Positions 51,570 to 62,487 of a stretch of DNA of 64,000 nucleotides are shown here, one piece after another. The stretch covers positions 62,001-126,000 of the forward strand of contig NZ_SNUG01000004.1 of the NCBI RefSeq assembly GCF_012027325.1, written 5' to 3'. The DNA comes from Thermococcus sp. M39. Its GTDB lineage: Archaea > Methanobacteriota_B > Thermococci > Thermococcales > Thermococcaceae. Position numbers and translations under genes: made by a program. The notes beneath the pieces are model-generated. The model was not told the DNA's origin and made no database searches. It worked only from the letters and a program-made list of their open reading frames with translations. Position 1 is the first letter of the stretch. Every line of letters begins with the position of its first letter.

Positions 51570-53273
51570 TTAAGCATAAGCTTCAACTAAAATCCTACCA
51601 GCCTCTGTTAGGCTCTTTTCACCAAGGAAGCCTAAAGCTCTCAAGATTGTTAGTGCTTTTTTGATTTCATCTTCACTGAGGCTGAGGTGCTTCTTAATAA
51701 CATCCACTTCATCCTGCTTGTATCCCCTGATCTCTTTGCTCTCCTTCCAAATTCTGTTGAACACCTCGAGGTTCTCGTAAATTACCTTGAGAACGTTGTA
51801 AGTTGTTGGTGTAACTCCAAATTTTGTCTTAATAACCTCTTGAACTTTTGCATTCTCTACAGCTGTCTTCACTTTCTCCCCAAGCTCTGTAAGTTTAACC
51901 ATCTTGTTCTGTAGCTCAACTATGAATCCCTTAGCCTCTGCTTCTCCTATCGCTTTGATGATTGCCTTCTCATCACCGCCCACATAATCCTGAACGAGCT
52001 TAACGAGCTCATCCCTGTGGATGTACTTTTTCCTTGGCATCTTAACGAGTATCGCTGAATCATACATTGTTAGATACGGCTTTCTCTTAATTGATTTGCT
52101 TAGCTTTAAGTAGAATCTTCCTTTATCAGTGATTCCGTAAGCGATAAGTCCCTCTTTCTTCGCTTGAATTACCCATTCAGCTATTGGCACGTCGCCGCTT
52201 TCAGCGTATGTTATGGCTTTCATTCCATCTGGACTGACGGTTCCAAATTTTATGGCCTCTCTTCCCCATTCGGTGAGCCAGTAGGTGTCCTTGTTCTTAA
52301 CAAGTTCTCTTCTGATGAGCTCTTTTGATTCAAGCAGGTGGAGAATTTCTCCCAAATCATCAACCTTTGCAATCTTTTCAATTTCTTTATATGTTGGTAG
52401 TATGTCTGGATTCTTTTCGTATTTGCCTTCAATCTCTTGGATCGCTTTTAACACTGCAAGCTCATCGTCAAGGACGTATATTGGTAGAACTTTCTCTTCC
52501 CTTCTACCCATAGCCTCATAGGTGTTCATTATTGCCTTTCCAAGCTCTGTAGTTCCTTTCTCATCTGCAAGTCCCATATCCCTAAGCTGGGCTGTGCTCT
52601 TTCCAGCTTTGAGCATCTCGAAGTCCTCTCTTCTTAGAACTATTGCCCTAGCAAACACTGGTATCATTTGAATAGCCCTAAGGGCAAGCTTAGCGGCTGG
52701 GGTTGTTGCGAACGCTTTTCCTTCTTCAGTTTGAGGTGAAATTAACAGCAAGCGCATTGCTTGAAGAGCATTGATTATGTTGTCCCCATACTGCCTTGAG
52801 TTCTTATACGTGATGAGTTCATCTAACGTTCCAATCTTTGGCATTTCTCTGAGGAATGAAACTATTTCTGGTGTGAGGTAAACTAATGGGTGTGCCTCCT
52901 TGTAGAGCTCTAAAACAGCTTTTCCAACCTCTGTTAAACCGTTCTCATCAGCCAGCTTGCGCTCCTTGAGTAAAGCCAACCATTCTTCTGGAACTTGTCC
53001 TGTCTCTTCTAAAAGCTCTAATATCTTTATAATCTCAGAATCAACAAAAATATCTGGCAGCTCATCAACGTTAAGCTTTTCAGATATCTCTAACAACTTT
53101 CTCCCAGCTTCTGTGAACTTTATCTTATTTCCTTCAAGCTCTGCAAATCCTAATATATAGAGCTCCAGCGCTCTAATCTGAAACTCTTCTGGGAGCTTTT
53201 CTTGGATTTCAGCTTGGCTTTCAGTCTTTGCCATTTCTTTGATTATCTCTAAGTGTCTTTTCTTCAGAAACAT
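51570..53273 (-). CDS. DUF505-family protein
   Basis: A 567-residue soluble protein with repeated short winged-helix-like units, each ending in a G-[KR]-x-[LV] turn (for example FTEAGRKLLEISEKL; LTEVGKAVLELYKEA; LTELGEKVKTAVENA; LTEAGRILVEAYA). I count at least six such units. This matches archaeal DUF505 proteins, whose role is unknown; the tandem DNA-binding-like units suggest a nucleic-acid scaffold. GGGAGGTGAAAG precedes the ATG at 53273, and the extra open frame upstream is not used. Confidence 0.82.
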   Translation of the reverse strand: MFLKKRHLEIIKEMAKTESQAEIQEKLPEEFQIRALELYILGFAELEGNKIKFTEAGRKLLEISEKLNVDELPDIFVDSEIIKILELLEETGQVPEEWLALLKERKLADENGLTEVGKAVLELYKEAHPLVYLTPEIVSFLREMPKIGTLDELITYKNSRQYGDNIINALQAMRLLLISPQTEEGKAFATTPAAKLALRAIQMIPVFARAIVLRREDFEMLKAGKSTAQLRDMGLADEKGTTELGKAIMNTYEAMGRREEKVLPIYVLDDELAVLKAIQEIEGKYEKNPDILPTYKEIEKIAKVDDLGEILHLLESKELIRRELVKNKDTYWLTEWGREAIKFGTVSPDGMKAITYAESGDVPIAEWVIQAKKEGLIAYGITDKGRFYLKLSKSIKRKPYLTMYDSAILVKMPRKKYIHRDELVKLVQDYVGGDEKAIIKAIGEAEAKGFIVELQNKMVKLTELGEKVKTAVENAKVQEVIKTKFGVTPTTYNVLKVIYENLEVFNRIWKESKEIRGYKQDEVDVIKKHLSLSEDEIKKALTILRALGFLGEKSLTEAGRILVEAYA

Positions 53274-53390
53274 CTCTTTCACCTCCCTTTTACGATTATT
53301 TTTAATTAACAAATTGTTTTTAAAACTTTCGGTAACTAAAAATGCCAAACCTTTAAAAACCTCAAGGATGAGGGGAGGTTGGTGAAGACA

Positions 53391-53798
53391 ATGTTAAACA
53401 CGATTGTGCTAATAAGGACAGACAACTTTGACAAAGCAATGGTGGCTTTGGCGGACCTTGTGAGGTATGGCGGAATGCAGATTAGGGGAGATCCAAGGAT
53501 AATACCTCCCGCACTTTCAGATTGGGCGTTTGAAAAAATTGTTAGGGAAAAGCCGAGGAAAAAATACAGGGCTCATGTGGTTGCTCAGATTGACTTACCT
53601 CCGGCTAAGGCAATCGGTCGTCTGAGAGACATCCATCCACCCGCTCATATAATTGTGATTCCTCCGGGAAGTCCAGTTCACAAGGAGCTTTTGCGCTTAT
53701 GGGGAACTTTTGAAAAGCTTAAAGGCTTTCATCCGCCGAAGGTTAAGAAGATTGAGCAGAAAATTGAGGAAGTGGAAGAGGAGGAAGCTGAATTTTAA
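53391..53798 (+). CDS. DUF356-family protein
   Basis: A 135-residue protein beginning MLNTIVLIRTDNFDKAMVAL, with LPPAKAIGRLRDIHPPAHII in the middle and an acidic tail. It resembles archaeal DUF356 proteins of unknown function. A cctttaaaaacc TATA box (53350-53361) is followed by a GGAGGTTGGTGAAG site. Starts at TTG 53379 or GTG 53382 are possible but crowd the ribosome-binding site. Confidence 0.75.
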   Translation: MLNTIVLIRTDNFDKAMVALADLVRYGGMQIRGDPRIIPPALSDWAFEKIVREKPRKKYRAHVVAQIDLPPAKAIGRLRDIHPPAHIIVIPPGSPVHKELLRLWGTFEKLKGFHPPKVKKIEQKIEEVEEEEAEF

Positions 53799-53948
53799 TG
53801 GGACATTTTCTCTGCTCTTTCATTTATCATTTCTCTCACTAGCCGCTTATAGGGCCTTTAATTTTGAGTGGCCTAATGTTGGACTTAGATATCCCCTTAA
53901 TATCTATCGTATCTTCTGGCAACTTTCCTAACGCAATTTTCTTAACCT

Positions 53949-54482
53949 TCACTTTTTCTTCCTCTTCTTGATCTTTATCCTTGCAATGTCACCGAGCGTT
54001 GGCTCATAATCCTTTGGAATGCTGATCTTCTCCTCATGTACTTCTTCCACCCTTTCAATGAGCTTTATCTTGAAATACCTCTCCAGCTTTTTGGCTTCCT
54101 CAATGGTTGGCATATACTCACCGTGGGCGATTCTCCTCAGCACATTTACAGAAAGCCCCACTCTGTGTGAAAGCTCCTCATAACTTAGCCCGCTTCTCTG
54201 TATCGCTTGATAGACTCTCTCAGCGTAATCCTCAACAATGTCCTCCGTATAGAGGGGCCTCTCACGATAGGGTTTTTGCTGCGGCTTTGGTCTTGGTTTA
54301 TATGTCCTTCTGGGCTCTCTTCCAGTCGGCATTATGCTGAACGTTCCTGGTTTCTTTTTTCCATACTTCCTATAACAGTTGGCGCAAACTAAGAGCTCGG
54401 CACCTTCAATTTTTACAGTGTATCCCTGTCCTCTGATTTCAGCACCGCAAATTTCGCAAATTTTTGGCTTTGCCTTTCCCAT
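53949..54482 (-). CDS. mbf1: Multiprotein bridging factor 1 (MBF1) homologue
   Basis: A 177-residue protein. The N-terminus has a zinc ribbon (CEICGAEIRG and CANCYRKYG, two C-x2-C pairs), a proline/arginine-rich linker follows, and the central Cro-like helix-turn-helix (GLSYEELSHRVGLSVNVLRR, about 98-117) matches archaeal MBF1. The tail is basic (KIKKRKKK). In archaea it associates with ribosomes and with transcription components. GGTGG precedes the ATG at 54482. Confidence 0.9.
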   Translation of the reverse strand: MGKAKPKICEICGAEIRGQGYTVKIEGAELLVCANCYRKYGKKKPGTFSIMPTGREPRRTYKPRPKPQQKPYRERPLYTEDIVEDYAERVYQAIQRSGLSYEELSHRVGLSVNVLRRIAHGEYMPTIEEAKKLERYFKIKLIERVEEVHEEKISIPKDYEPTLGDIARIKIKKRKKK

Positions 54483-54572
54483 TAAAACCACCTTCTTCTG
54501 CTCTACTTTTCCCCTCAAACCATAAAAACCCTATGCTTTTTAAGTCCATCTCCTAACTTAATAGTGATGACG

Positions 54573-55103
54573 ATGGAGGGGGAAGTAAAGATAGAAAAGC
54601 TGGAAGAATTCAACCAAGAGGTTTTGGAAAAGCTTGTTGATATTTACATGAGGGGTTATGAGGATATGCCAGAATATGGCGGAGAAGGTAGGAGATATGC
54701 GCGGAGATATTTGAGATGGTGTTGGAATAAAGCTAAAGATGGTTTTTTTATTGCTAAAATCGGTGATGAAATCGTTGGATTTATCGTTTGTGATAAAGAC
54801 TGGTTCAGCAAATATGAGGGGAGAGTTGTAGGGGCCATCCATGAATTTGTGATTGACAAGCGATACCAAGGAAAGAGTATTGGGAAAAAGCTCATGGAGA
54901 AATGTCTCTGCTACTTGAGCAAATACAACGATAAAATAGAGCTCTGGGTTGGGGAGAAGAATAAGAAGGCGATTAAGTTCTATGAGAAGTATGGCTTCAG
55001 AGTTGCTGGGCAGAGCGGAATTTGGGTGAGGATGGTTAAAGATATTCAAAAAGAAGCCGGAAAATCAGAAAAAGAGAATAAGAGACAACCTATTCCCTGC
55101 TGA
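54573..55103 (+). CDS. GNAT-family N-acetyltransferase
   Basis: About 176 residues with the GNAT acetyl-CoA motif A, IHEFVIDKRYQGKSIGKKLM (R-x2-G-x-G/S, about 92-111), and the closing motif B NKKAIKFYEKYGFRVAG. The last 20 residues are a charged tail ending in IPC. The substrate is unknown; relatives acetylate protein N-termini, polyamines or small molecules. A GTGATG site precedes the ATG at 54573, with other starts possible at 54564 and 54567. It converges on the thiolase/HMG-CoA synthase genes with no gap. Confidence 0.85.
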   Translation: MEGEVKIEKLEEFNQEVLEKLVDIYMRGYEDMPEYGGEGRRYARRYLRWCWNKAKDGFFIAKIGDEIVGFIVCDKDWFSKYEGRVVGAIHEFVIDKRYQGKSIGKKLMEKCLCYLSKYNDKIELWVGEKNKKAIKFYEKYGFRVAGQSGIWVRMVKDIQKEAGKSEKENKRQPIPC

Positions 55104-55511
55104 TCATTTAATCGGTGGCCTAAACTTGTATCCATAGAGGATTATTCCATCCTCGTTGAATTCCCTTATCTTCCTCGTGACCATCTCAACCTCCATGCCG
55201 AAGGTAATTTCTTCTGGGTCAACGTCTGTGAGCTGGGCCAAAATTATTGGACCCTCTTCAAGCTCAATCAATGCTAGTGGATAGGGCTTGTAATATTCAA
55301 AGCCGCTTGGAGGGTTTCTCACAATAGTCCAGCTGATGACCTTTCCTCTTCCGCTGAGCTGTATCTCTTCCATCTCTCTGCTTCCACACTCATTACACAC
55401 TTGTCTTGGAGGGAAGTGAATCTTTCCGCACTTTTTGCACTTACTTCCAACTAGGCGGTACTTCTCTTTAAAGTGTCTCCAAAATCTTGAAACTTGCATG
55501 GGCTTTCCCAT
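55104..55511 (-). CDS. DUF35 OB-fold/zinc-ribbon protein of the thiolase-HMGCS complex
   Basis: A 135-residue protein: an N-terminal helix, a zinc ribbon (CKKCGKIHFPPRQVCNECGS), and an OB-fold (GRGKVISWTIVRNPPSGFEY). In archaea such DUF35 proteins bridge acetoacetyl-CoA thiolase and HMG-CoA synthase and help channel acetoacetyl-CoA. It is the third gene of the operon HMGCS-thiolase-DUF35, touching the thiolase gene. Confidence 0.92.
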   Translation of the reverse strand: MGKPMQVSRFWRHFKEKYRLVGSKCKKCGKIHFPPRQVCNECGSREMEEIQLSGRGKVISWTIVRNPPSGFEYYKPYPLALIELEEGPIILAQLTDVDPEEITFGMEVEMVTRKIREFNEDGIILYGYKFRPPIK

Positions 55512-55513
55512 TT

Positions 55514-56674
55514 TCAAACCCTCCTAAGGATTGTTACGGTTATGTTTGAACCCGTTCCTCCGATGTTCTGCGTTAGTGCAATCTCTGCATCGGGCACTTG
55601 ATTTGGTGCTTCTCCTCTGAGCTGTAAAGCTGCTTCAACGGTCTGATAAACTCCTGTTGCACCAACTGGGTGTCCTCTTGCCTTAAGTCCACCCATTGTT
55701 TGGATTGGATAATCACCGTCAATCGCGATCTGCCCTTCCTTAGCCAGCTCCGCACCCTTACCGCGTTCAGCAGCACCTACGGCTTCCAAGCTTAAAGCGG
55801 CCATTATTGTGAATGCATCGTGAATCTCAAACAAATCAATGTCCTTGACATCTACACCGGCCATCTTGTAGGCTCTCTCGGCTGCAACTTTAGCAGCTTT
55901 AAGCGTGAGCAAGTCCTTCCTGTTGGCCAAGTTGATTGTATCAATTGCCCTTCCCATTCCAGCTATCTCAACCCACTTTTCTTTTGGAATTCCAAGCTCT
56001 TTTGCCTTCTCTGGGGTTGTTATGATAACAGCTGCAGCGCCATCACAGACTGGAGAGGCATCAAACAGCTTGAGTGGGTCAGCTATATATGGACTCTTAA
56101 GCACAGTCTCGACCTTTATTGGCTTCTTGAACATTGCATATGGGTTCTTTGCACCATTTATGTGAGCGTTAACAGCGAATAAAGCCAAATCCTCCTCTGT
56201 ATAACCATAGGTGTGCATGTAGTAGCGCATAACAAGAGCATTTAAAGCGACAAAGCTCGCTCCATGGAATAGCTCCCATTCAGCATCAGAAGCATAAGCC
56301 AAGTATCTTGTAGCATCACTTGGCCATACATCTGTCATCTTTTCTACTCCAACGACGGCAACAACGTCTTCAAGGCCGCTCATGACAGCTTTAGCACCTT
56401 CTTGAACTGCAGCTCCTCCAGAGGCACAAGCGGCCTCAATTTTTACAGCTGGAATGTGTCCCAAACCAGCCCAGTCTGCAATAAGTGCACCTAGGTTTTC
56501 CTGTTCAACGAAGGGCCCAGAAATCATGTTTCCTACATAGAGGGAATCAACTTTGTCAATGTTAGCGTCCTCCATTGCATTCAGCAAAGCCTCAACGGCC
56601 AAATCTCTCAGGCTTGTCTTCCAGTGCTCTCCAACGGGAGTCATGCCAACTCCAATTATTACAGCCTTTCTCAT
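55514..56674 (-). CDS. Acetyl-CoA C-acetyltransferase (thiolase)
   Basis: A 386-residue archaeal thiolase that condenses two acetyl-CoA for the mevalonate pathway. The nucleophilic cysteine is in KIEAACASGGAAVQEG (about residue 85), and GGLKARGHPVGATGVYQTVE near residue 335 carries the catalytic histidine; a second HDAFT motif is at about 293. It lies between HMG-CoA synthase and DUF35 genes in one operon. ATG 56674 follows GAGGTGG. Confidence 0.94.
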   Translation of the reverse strand: MRKAVIIGVGMTPVGEHWKTSLRDLAVEALLNAMEDANIDKVDSLYVGNMISGPFVEQENLGALIADWAGLGHIPAVKIEAACASGGAAVQEGAKAVMSGLEDVVAVVGVEKMTDVWPSDATRYLAYASDAEWELFHGASFVALNALVMRYYMHTYGYTEEDLALFAVNAHINGAKNPYAMFKKPIKVETVLKSPYIADPLKLFDASPVCDGAAAVIITTPEKAKELGIPKEKWVEIAGMGRAIDTINLANRKDLLTLKAAKVAAERAYKMAGVDVKDIDLFEIHDAFTIMAALSLEAVGAAERGKGAELAKEGQIAIDGDYPIQTMGGLKARGHPVGATGVYQTVEAALQLRGEAPNQVPDAEIALTQNIGGTGSNITVTILRRV

Positions 56675-56684
56675 CTCAACCACC

Positions 56685-57737
56685 TCACATAATGAGCTTT
56701 CCTCTGTGCTTCACGTACAGTGCATAGTCAATGTACTTCTTCCTGTTTATGTAGTCCCATGTCTTCGGTGCTAAGTCTCTCTTTTCCTCAATTGCATCTT
56801 GCACGACTAAGCTGAAAGCGTCGCTTCCTGCTCCCGAGCCAAAGCTAACCCAAAGGATTCTCTCGCCTGGCTTTGCTATGTCTAAAACAGCAGAAACTCC
56901 AACTAAAGTTGCACCGCTGTATGTGTTGCCTATCACTCCGCTGAGAAGACCTGGTTTAACTTTCTCAACTGGAATACCCAAAATCTTGGCTACCGTGAGT
57001 GGGAACTTAACGTTTGGTTGGTGGAAGACAGCGTAGTCGAAGTCATTAACAGTTAAGCCAAGTTCTTCCATCAATCCTTTGGCGGCACTAATTACATGGT
57101 GGAAGTAAGCTGGCTCTCCAGTGAATCTGTTTCCGTGTCTTGGGTAGTGCTCATGCTGTCTTCTCCAGAAGTCTGGGGTGTCCGTAACGTAGGAGTAGCT
57201 TCCCTCAAAGTACGCTAAAGTTTCTGAGCTCTTCTCTCCAACGATGTAAGCTGCTCCTCCAGCTGCGGCTGTAAATTCTAAGTGATCGCCAGGTCTTCCT
57301 TGGGCAGTGTCAGCTCCAATTGCCATAGCATATTCTGCCATTCCAGAGCCAACAAAACCTATTGCTGCTTGCAATGCTTCAGTTCCAGCTTTACATGCAA
57401 ATTCAAAATCAGCAGCGTCTAAATCTGGAGTTGCTCCAATTGCTTCGGCTATAACAGTTGCAGAAGGCTTAACTGCGTAAGGTTTTGACTCAGAACCAAA
57501 CCAGATTGCCCTAATAAGTTTGGGGTCGATTTTAGCCCTCTTTAAGGCGTTTCTTGCTGCCTCAATTCCTATTGTTAATGCATCCTCATCGAGGTTGTTC
57601 ACAGCTTTCTCTTCAATTGGGAATCCGCTAACTCCCCACACTCTGCCGATTTCGGCATTTTTGATTCTGAACATAGGTATATACGCGCCATAACCCACAA
57701 TGCCGACATCTTTAATTGGCTTCAGCAGTTTTCTCAT
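56685..57737 (-). CDS. Hydroxymethylglutaryl-CoA synthase
   Basis: A 350-residue enzyme that adds acetyl-CoA to acetoacetyl-CoA, the committed route to archaeal isoprenoid lipids. Key residues are the catalytic glutamate in the N-terminal half, the cysteine in [19 protein letters not shown] (about 110), and the histidine in [13 protein letters not shown] (about 233). It is the first gene of the operon. GGTGAT precedes the ATG at 57737, and a gacttttataagg TATA box lies about 60 bases upstream on the minus strand. Confidence 0.95.
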   Translation of the reverse strand: MRKLLKPIKDVGIVGYGAYIPMFRIKNAEIGRVWGVSGFPIEEKAVNNLDEDALTIGIEAARNALKRAKIDPKLIRAIWFGSESKPYAVKPSATVIAEAIGATPDLDAADFEFACKAGTEALQAAIGFVGSGMAEYAMAIGADTAQGRPGDHLEFTAAAGGAAYIVGEKSSETLAYFEGSYSYVTDTPDFWRRQHEHYPRHGNRFTGEPAYFHHVISAAKGLMEELGLTVNDFDYAVFHQPNVKFPLTVAKILGIPVEKVKPGLLSGVIGNTYSGATLVGVSAVLDIAKPGERILWVSFGSGAGSDAFSLVVQDAIEEKRDLAPKTWDYINRKKYIDYALYVKHRGKLIM

Positions 57738-57891
57738 TGGCATCACCTGTAAAAAGCGTTGAACTTGATGTTCTTTGGGAAATAGCTAACCCCCTTATAA
57801 AAGTCTTTCGGTAAAAGGTCAATTGTTCTTCGTCAATTAGCGATAGGAAGTAATATATACCACTATTGATAGTTAAGACTAGGTGATTTTT

Positions 57892-58560
57892 GTGAAGTAT
57901 GAGATAAAACATAGGCCAAGTTTTAGTTTGGTTGAAGTTGAATTGGAGAAAGGGGAAGCACTACAAGCGGAATCTGGTGCTATGGTTTTTATGAGTCCGA
58001 ATATTAAGATAGAAACGAAAGCAAAAGGTGGAATTTTTGGAGCGCTCAAGAGGTCTCTTTTAGCTGGAGAAAGCTTTTTCATAAACATTTTCAGAGCTGA
58101 GGGTGGGACTGGAAAAATAGGGCTTGCACCTCCCTATCCTGGCGACATTGAGGCTTTTGAGATTGACGGAACACTATATGCTCAGAGCGGGGCGTTTTTG
58201 GCAAGCTCTGCTGAGATAAACATTGACACAAAGTGGGGAGGAGCAAAGACGTTTTTTGCCAGAGAGGGTTTGTTCCTTCTGAAAATGAGCGGGAGAGGTG
58301 TGGTGTTCCTCTCAAGCTACGGCGCAATTCAGAAAGTTGAGCTGAAGGACGAGCACTTTATCTTGGACACGGGGCATTTAGTTGCATTCAGTGAAGGATT
58401 GGATTTTAAAGTAAGGAGAGTTGGTGGGTTAAAGAGCACTCTCCTGAGTGGAGAAGGTTTAGTGGCGGAGTTCTATGGAACAGGAACTCTTTACATTCAG
58501 ACAAGAAGCTTGGACAGCTTTTTAAGTTGGATTATTCCTCACTTGCCATCAAAAGACTAA
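57892..58560 (+). CDS. AIM24/TIGR00266-family protein
   Basis: A 222-residue beta-rich protein with the family pattern: LQAESGAMVFMSPNIKIETK, then GGIFGALKRSLLAGESFFIN, and the glycine-rich repeats of a TRAP-like fold. Members occur in all domains; in mitochondria AIM24 affects membrane organisation, and the archaeal role is unknown. GTG 57892 follows GGTGAT; an upstream GTG at 57883 is possible. Confidence 0.88.
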   Translation: MKYEIKHRPSFSLVEVELEKGEALQAESGAMVFMSPNIKIETKAKGGIFGALKRSLLAGESFFINIFRAEGGTGKIGLAPPYPGDIEAFEIDGTLYAQSGAFLASSAEINIDTKWGGAKTFFAREGLFLLKMSGRGVVFLSSYGAIQKVELKDEHFILDTGHLVAFSEGLDFKVRRVGGLKSTLLSGEGLVAEFYGTGTLYIQTRSLDSFLSWIIPHLPSKD

Positions 58561-58601
58561 AGTGCTTTTCTCTTTAACTTTTTAAGAAGGGAAAGGAAAA
58601 A

Positions 58602-59018
58602 CTAAGCTTTTTCAACTTCAACACAGACAGGGGTTTCGTTCATTATGTTGTCTCCTACCGGGCATCTCTCTTCAACTTTAGCTATCCATTCTTTGAGCTT
58701 CTCATCTTCGACGTTTCCTTGAACTTTCACTTTAACCTTAATCTCCTTATATCCGGCTCTTTCTTCAACATTTTTACCCATTAGCTTGTCTGTGTTAATT
58801 CTTCCCTCTATTTCCACAACAATTTTCTCTATGTTAAGGTTCATTTCCCGAGCTACCATGAATCCAACTATGTTTATGCAGCCTGCCAATGCCGCAAGAA
58901 TGTATTCGAGAGGGCTTGAATCCTCTTTGTCAACAATATACTCTGTTTTCTTTCCTTTAACTATCATCCTTGTCGAAGAAACGCTTTCACCAGTAACAGA
59001 AACTTTAATTGTAGGCAT
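58602..59018 (-). CDS. OsmC-family peroxiredoxin-like protein
   Basis: A 138-residue OsmC/Ohr-family protein. The first reactive cysteine is in YILAALAGCINIVGFMVARE and the second in VEERCPVGDNIMN, the classical spacing. These proteins reduce organic peroxides in many organisms; physiological substrate here unknown. GGTGAT precedes the ATG at 59018. Confidence 0.9.
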   Translation of the reverse strand: MPTIKVSVTGESVSSTRMIVKGKKTEYIVDKEDSSPLEYILAALAGCINIVGFMVAREMNLNIEKIVVEIEGRINTDKLMGKNVEERAGYKEIKVKVKVQGNVEDEKLKEWIAKVEERCPVGDNIMNETPVCVEVEKA

Positions 59019-59213
59019 GGATATCACCACTTATAAATAAACAATCTTCTGATATAAAAAGGCTTTTTCAACCTTTAGTTCCTGATGCTAGGTTTTTAAC
59101 GGCTTAACTTGGAGGGAATATTCCCCACCTCAATCTCTCCTGAAGCAGAAGCTTAGGTTTAAAAGCTCAATCCTTTTATATCCCTTTAGCAAAATGATAA
59201 GAAGGTGATGCTG
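59019..59213. promoter_or_regulatory. Divergent region between osmC-like gene and nop5
   Basis: A ccttttatatccc stretch (about 59172-59184) is a TATA candidate for the Nop5-fibrillarin operon. An AT-rich tgatataaaaagg (59049-59061) near the left end lies downstream of nothing obvious. The segment ggagggaatattccccacctc (59111-59131) is partly self-complementary. Confidence 0.35.
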
Positions 59214-60455
59214 ATGAAAGCTTACATAAGCGAAAACGTTCAAGGGATTTATGCCTTCGATGAGAGCGGCAACTTGATCGCCAAGAGAGAGTACAGAGAA
59301 AAGCCTGAGATAGCTTTAGATAAGCTCTTATCTGGTGAGATTACTGATGATCTAATAGCATTTCTCGAAGAGCTCAAAGAGAAAGGTTATGATGAGTTCG
59401 TTTTTGAGCACCCTGACTTAAGCAGAGCTGTTAAAGAGCTTGGCTTTAATGCAGATGCAGAATTTCCAAATTTGGCTGGAGAAATACTTAGAGAGAAACC
59501 GGAAGAGTTCCTCGGCAAGGAGTGGTTTGAGCGCTATTATTCTGTTGGCGTGGCTTTAACTCGTTTAAGGATTCAGGAGCAGAGCGGTGCAAGGGATAAG
59601 ATGGTGATTCAGGCAATTGAAGCTTTGGATGACATTGATAAGGTCATAAACTTGCTCGTCTCAAGGCTTAGGGAGTGGCACTCACTTCACTTCCCAGAGC
59701 TTGATGAGATTTTACCAAAGCACCCGCAGTATGTTGCATTTGTTAAGAACATAGGCCACAGAGAGAATGCAACTAAAGAAAACCTTGAGAAACTTGGCTT
59801 TAGCGAAGGCAAAATCGAGAAGATTCTCAAGGCTAAAGAAAAGACCATGGGTGCATGGATGGATGAAAAGGACATCAAGATAATTCAAGATTTCGCTAAA
59901 GAAATTGATGACCTCTACAAGCTTAGAGAGGAGATTGAAGATTACATTGACAGGGCAATGGATGACGTGGCACCAAACCTCAAAGGTCTTGTTGGTGCAA
60001 AGCTTGCCGCTCGTCTGATAAGCTTAGCTGGCGGGCTGAAAGAGCTGGCAATGATGCCATCTTCAACAATTCAAGTCCTCGGTGCTGAAAAAGCTCTCTT
60101 CAGGCACTTAAGGACTGGTGCCAAGCCGCCAAAGCACGGTGTTATCTACCAGTACCCAGCAATCAACAAGTCTCCATGGTGGCAGCGTGGAAAGATTGCA
60201 AGAGCATTGGCTGGTAAGTTAGCAATCGCCGCTCGTGTGGACTACTTCTCAGGTGAATACATAGCTGAGGAGCTAAAGAAAGAGCTTGAGGCAAGGATCA
60301 AGGAAATCAAAGAGAAGTATCCGAATCCACCAAAGAGAAAGGAGAAGCCGAAGAAGAAAAAGAAGGAGAAGTTCAAGAAGGGCAAGAAGTTCAAGGGGAA
60401 GGAAAAAGGAAAGAAGTTCAAAGGCGGAAAAGAGAAGGGTAAAAAAAGGAGGTGA
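59214..60455 (+). CDS. nop5: Nop5/Nop56-58 C/D sRNP core protein
   Basis: A 413-residue scaffold of C/D-box RNPs, which methylate rRNA and tRNA. The N-terminal domain binds fibrillarin, the central region is a coiled coil (about 115-240), and the Nop domain with GAKLAARLISLAGGLKELAM and SSTIQVLGAEKALFRHLRTG binds L7Ae and RNA. The last 55 residues are a lysine/glycine-rich tail typical of the family. It overlaps nothing but lies six bases before the fibrillarin gene, so they form one operon. GGTGATG precedes ATG 59214. Confidence 0.96.
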   Translation: MKAYISENVQGIYAFDESGNLIAKREYREKPEIALDKLLSGEITDDLIAFLEELKEKGYDEFVFEHPDLSRAVKELGFNADAEFPNLAGEILREKPEEFLGKEWFERYYSVGVALTRLRIQEQSGARDKMVIQAIEALDDIDKVINLLVSRLREWHSLHFPELDEILPKHPQYVAFVKNIGHRENATKENLEKLGFSEGKIEKILKAKEKTMGAWMDEKDIKIIQDFAKEIDDLYKLREEIEDYIDRAMDDVAPNLKGLVGAKLAARLISLAGGLKELAMMPSSTIQVLGAEKALFRHLRTGAKPPKHGVIYQYPAINKSPWWQRGKIARALAGKLAIAARVDYFSGEYIAEELKKELEARIKEIKEKYPNPPKRKEKPKKKKKEKFKKGKKFKGKEKGKKFKGGKEKGKKRR

Positions 60456-60460
60456 GGTAG

Positions 60461-61141
60461 ATGAAGATTAAAAAGCACAAATTCCCTGGCGTTTATATAT
60501 TCATTGATGAGGATGGAAGCGAGAAAATTGCAACTAAGAATTTAGTTCCGGGACAGAAAGTTTATGGAGAGAGGATAGTTAAGTGGGAAGGTGAAGAATA
60601 CAGAATTTGGAATCCAAGGAGGTCAAAGCTCGGTGCTGCAATAATGAACGGTCTCAAAAACTTCCCCATCAAACCTGGAAAGAGCGTCCTCTATTTGGGA
60701 ATTGCAAGTGGTACAACCGCTTCTCACGTGAGTGATATCATCGGATGGGAGGGCAAAATATTTGGAATTGAGTTTTCACCGAGAGTCTTGAGAGAGCTCG
60801 TGCCGATAGTTGAGGAAAGGAGGAACATAATTCCAATCCTTGGGGATGCAACGAAGCCCGAGGAATACAGGGCGTTGGTTACAAAGGTTGATGTGATCTT
60901 TGAGGACGTTGCTCAGCCAACGCAGGCAAAAATCCTAATTGACAACGCAAAGGCTTACCTCAAGAGCGGCGGCTACGGAATGATTGCCGTTAAGAGCAGG
61001 AGCATTGATGTTACGAAGGAGCCAGAAGAAGTTTTCAAGATGGTTGAAAAAGAATTAAGCGAGTACTTTGAGATTGTTGAGCGCATTTCTTTGGAGCCAT
61101 ACGAAAAAGACCATGCACTCTTTGTGGTCAGAAAGCCTTGA
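60461..61141 (+). CDS. flpA: Fibrillarin-like rRNA/tRNA 2'-O-methyltransferase
   Basis: A 226-residue SAM-dependent methyltransferase, the catalytic subunit of the C/D s[23 protein letters not shown] (about 74-93) is the SAM-binding motif and [20 protein letters not shown] (about 143-162) carries the catalytic region of fibrillarins. A strong GGAGGTGAGG site precedes the ATG. Co-transcribed with nop5. Confidence 0.97.
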   Translation: MKIKKHKFPGVYIFIDEDGSEKIATKNLVPGQKVYGERIVKWEGEEYRIWNPRRSKLGAAIMNGLKNFPIKPGKSVLYLGIASGTTASHVSDIIGWEGKIFGIEFSPRVLRELVPIVEERRNIIPILGDATKPEEYRALVTKVDVIFEDVAQPTQAKILIDNAKAYLKSGGYGMIAVKSRSIDVTKEPEEVFKMVEKELSEYFEIVERISLEPYEKDHALFVVRKP

Positions 61142-61206
61142 TTTCTTATTTCTTTTTGGTTTTTATTCCTGACATGAGATTTGAAGTATTGTAAAAAAAT
61201 AAAGTG

Positions 61207-62487
<1,281 letters not shown>

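Noticed and set aside
54558-55049. Long minus-strand frame opposite the GNAT gene
   Set aside because: The plus-strand frame has clear acetyltransferase motifs; the antisense product is low-complexity and without motifs.
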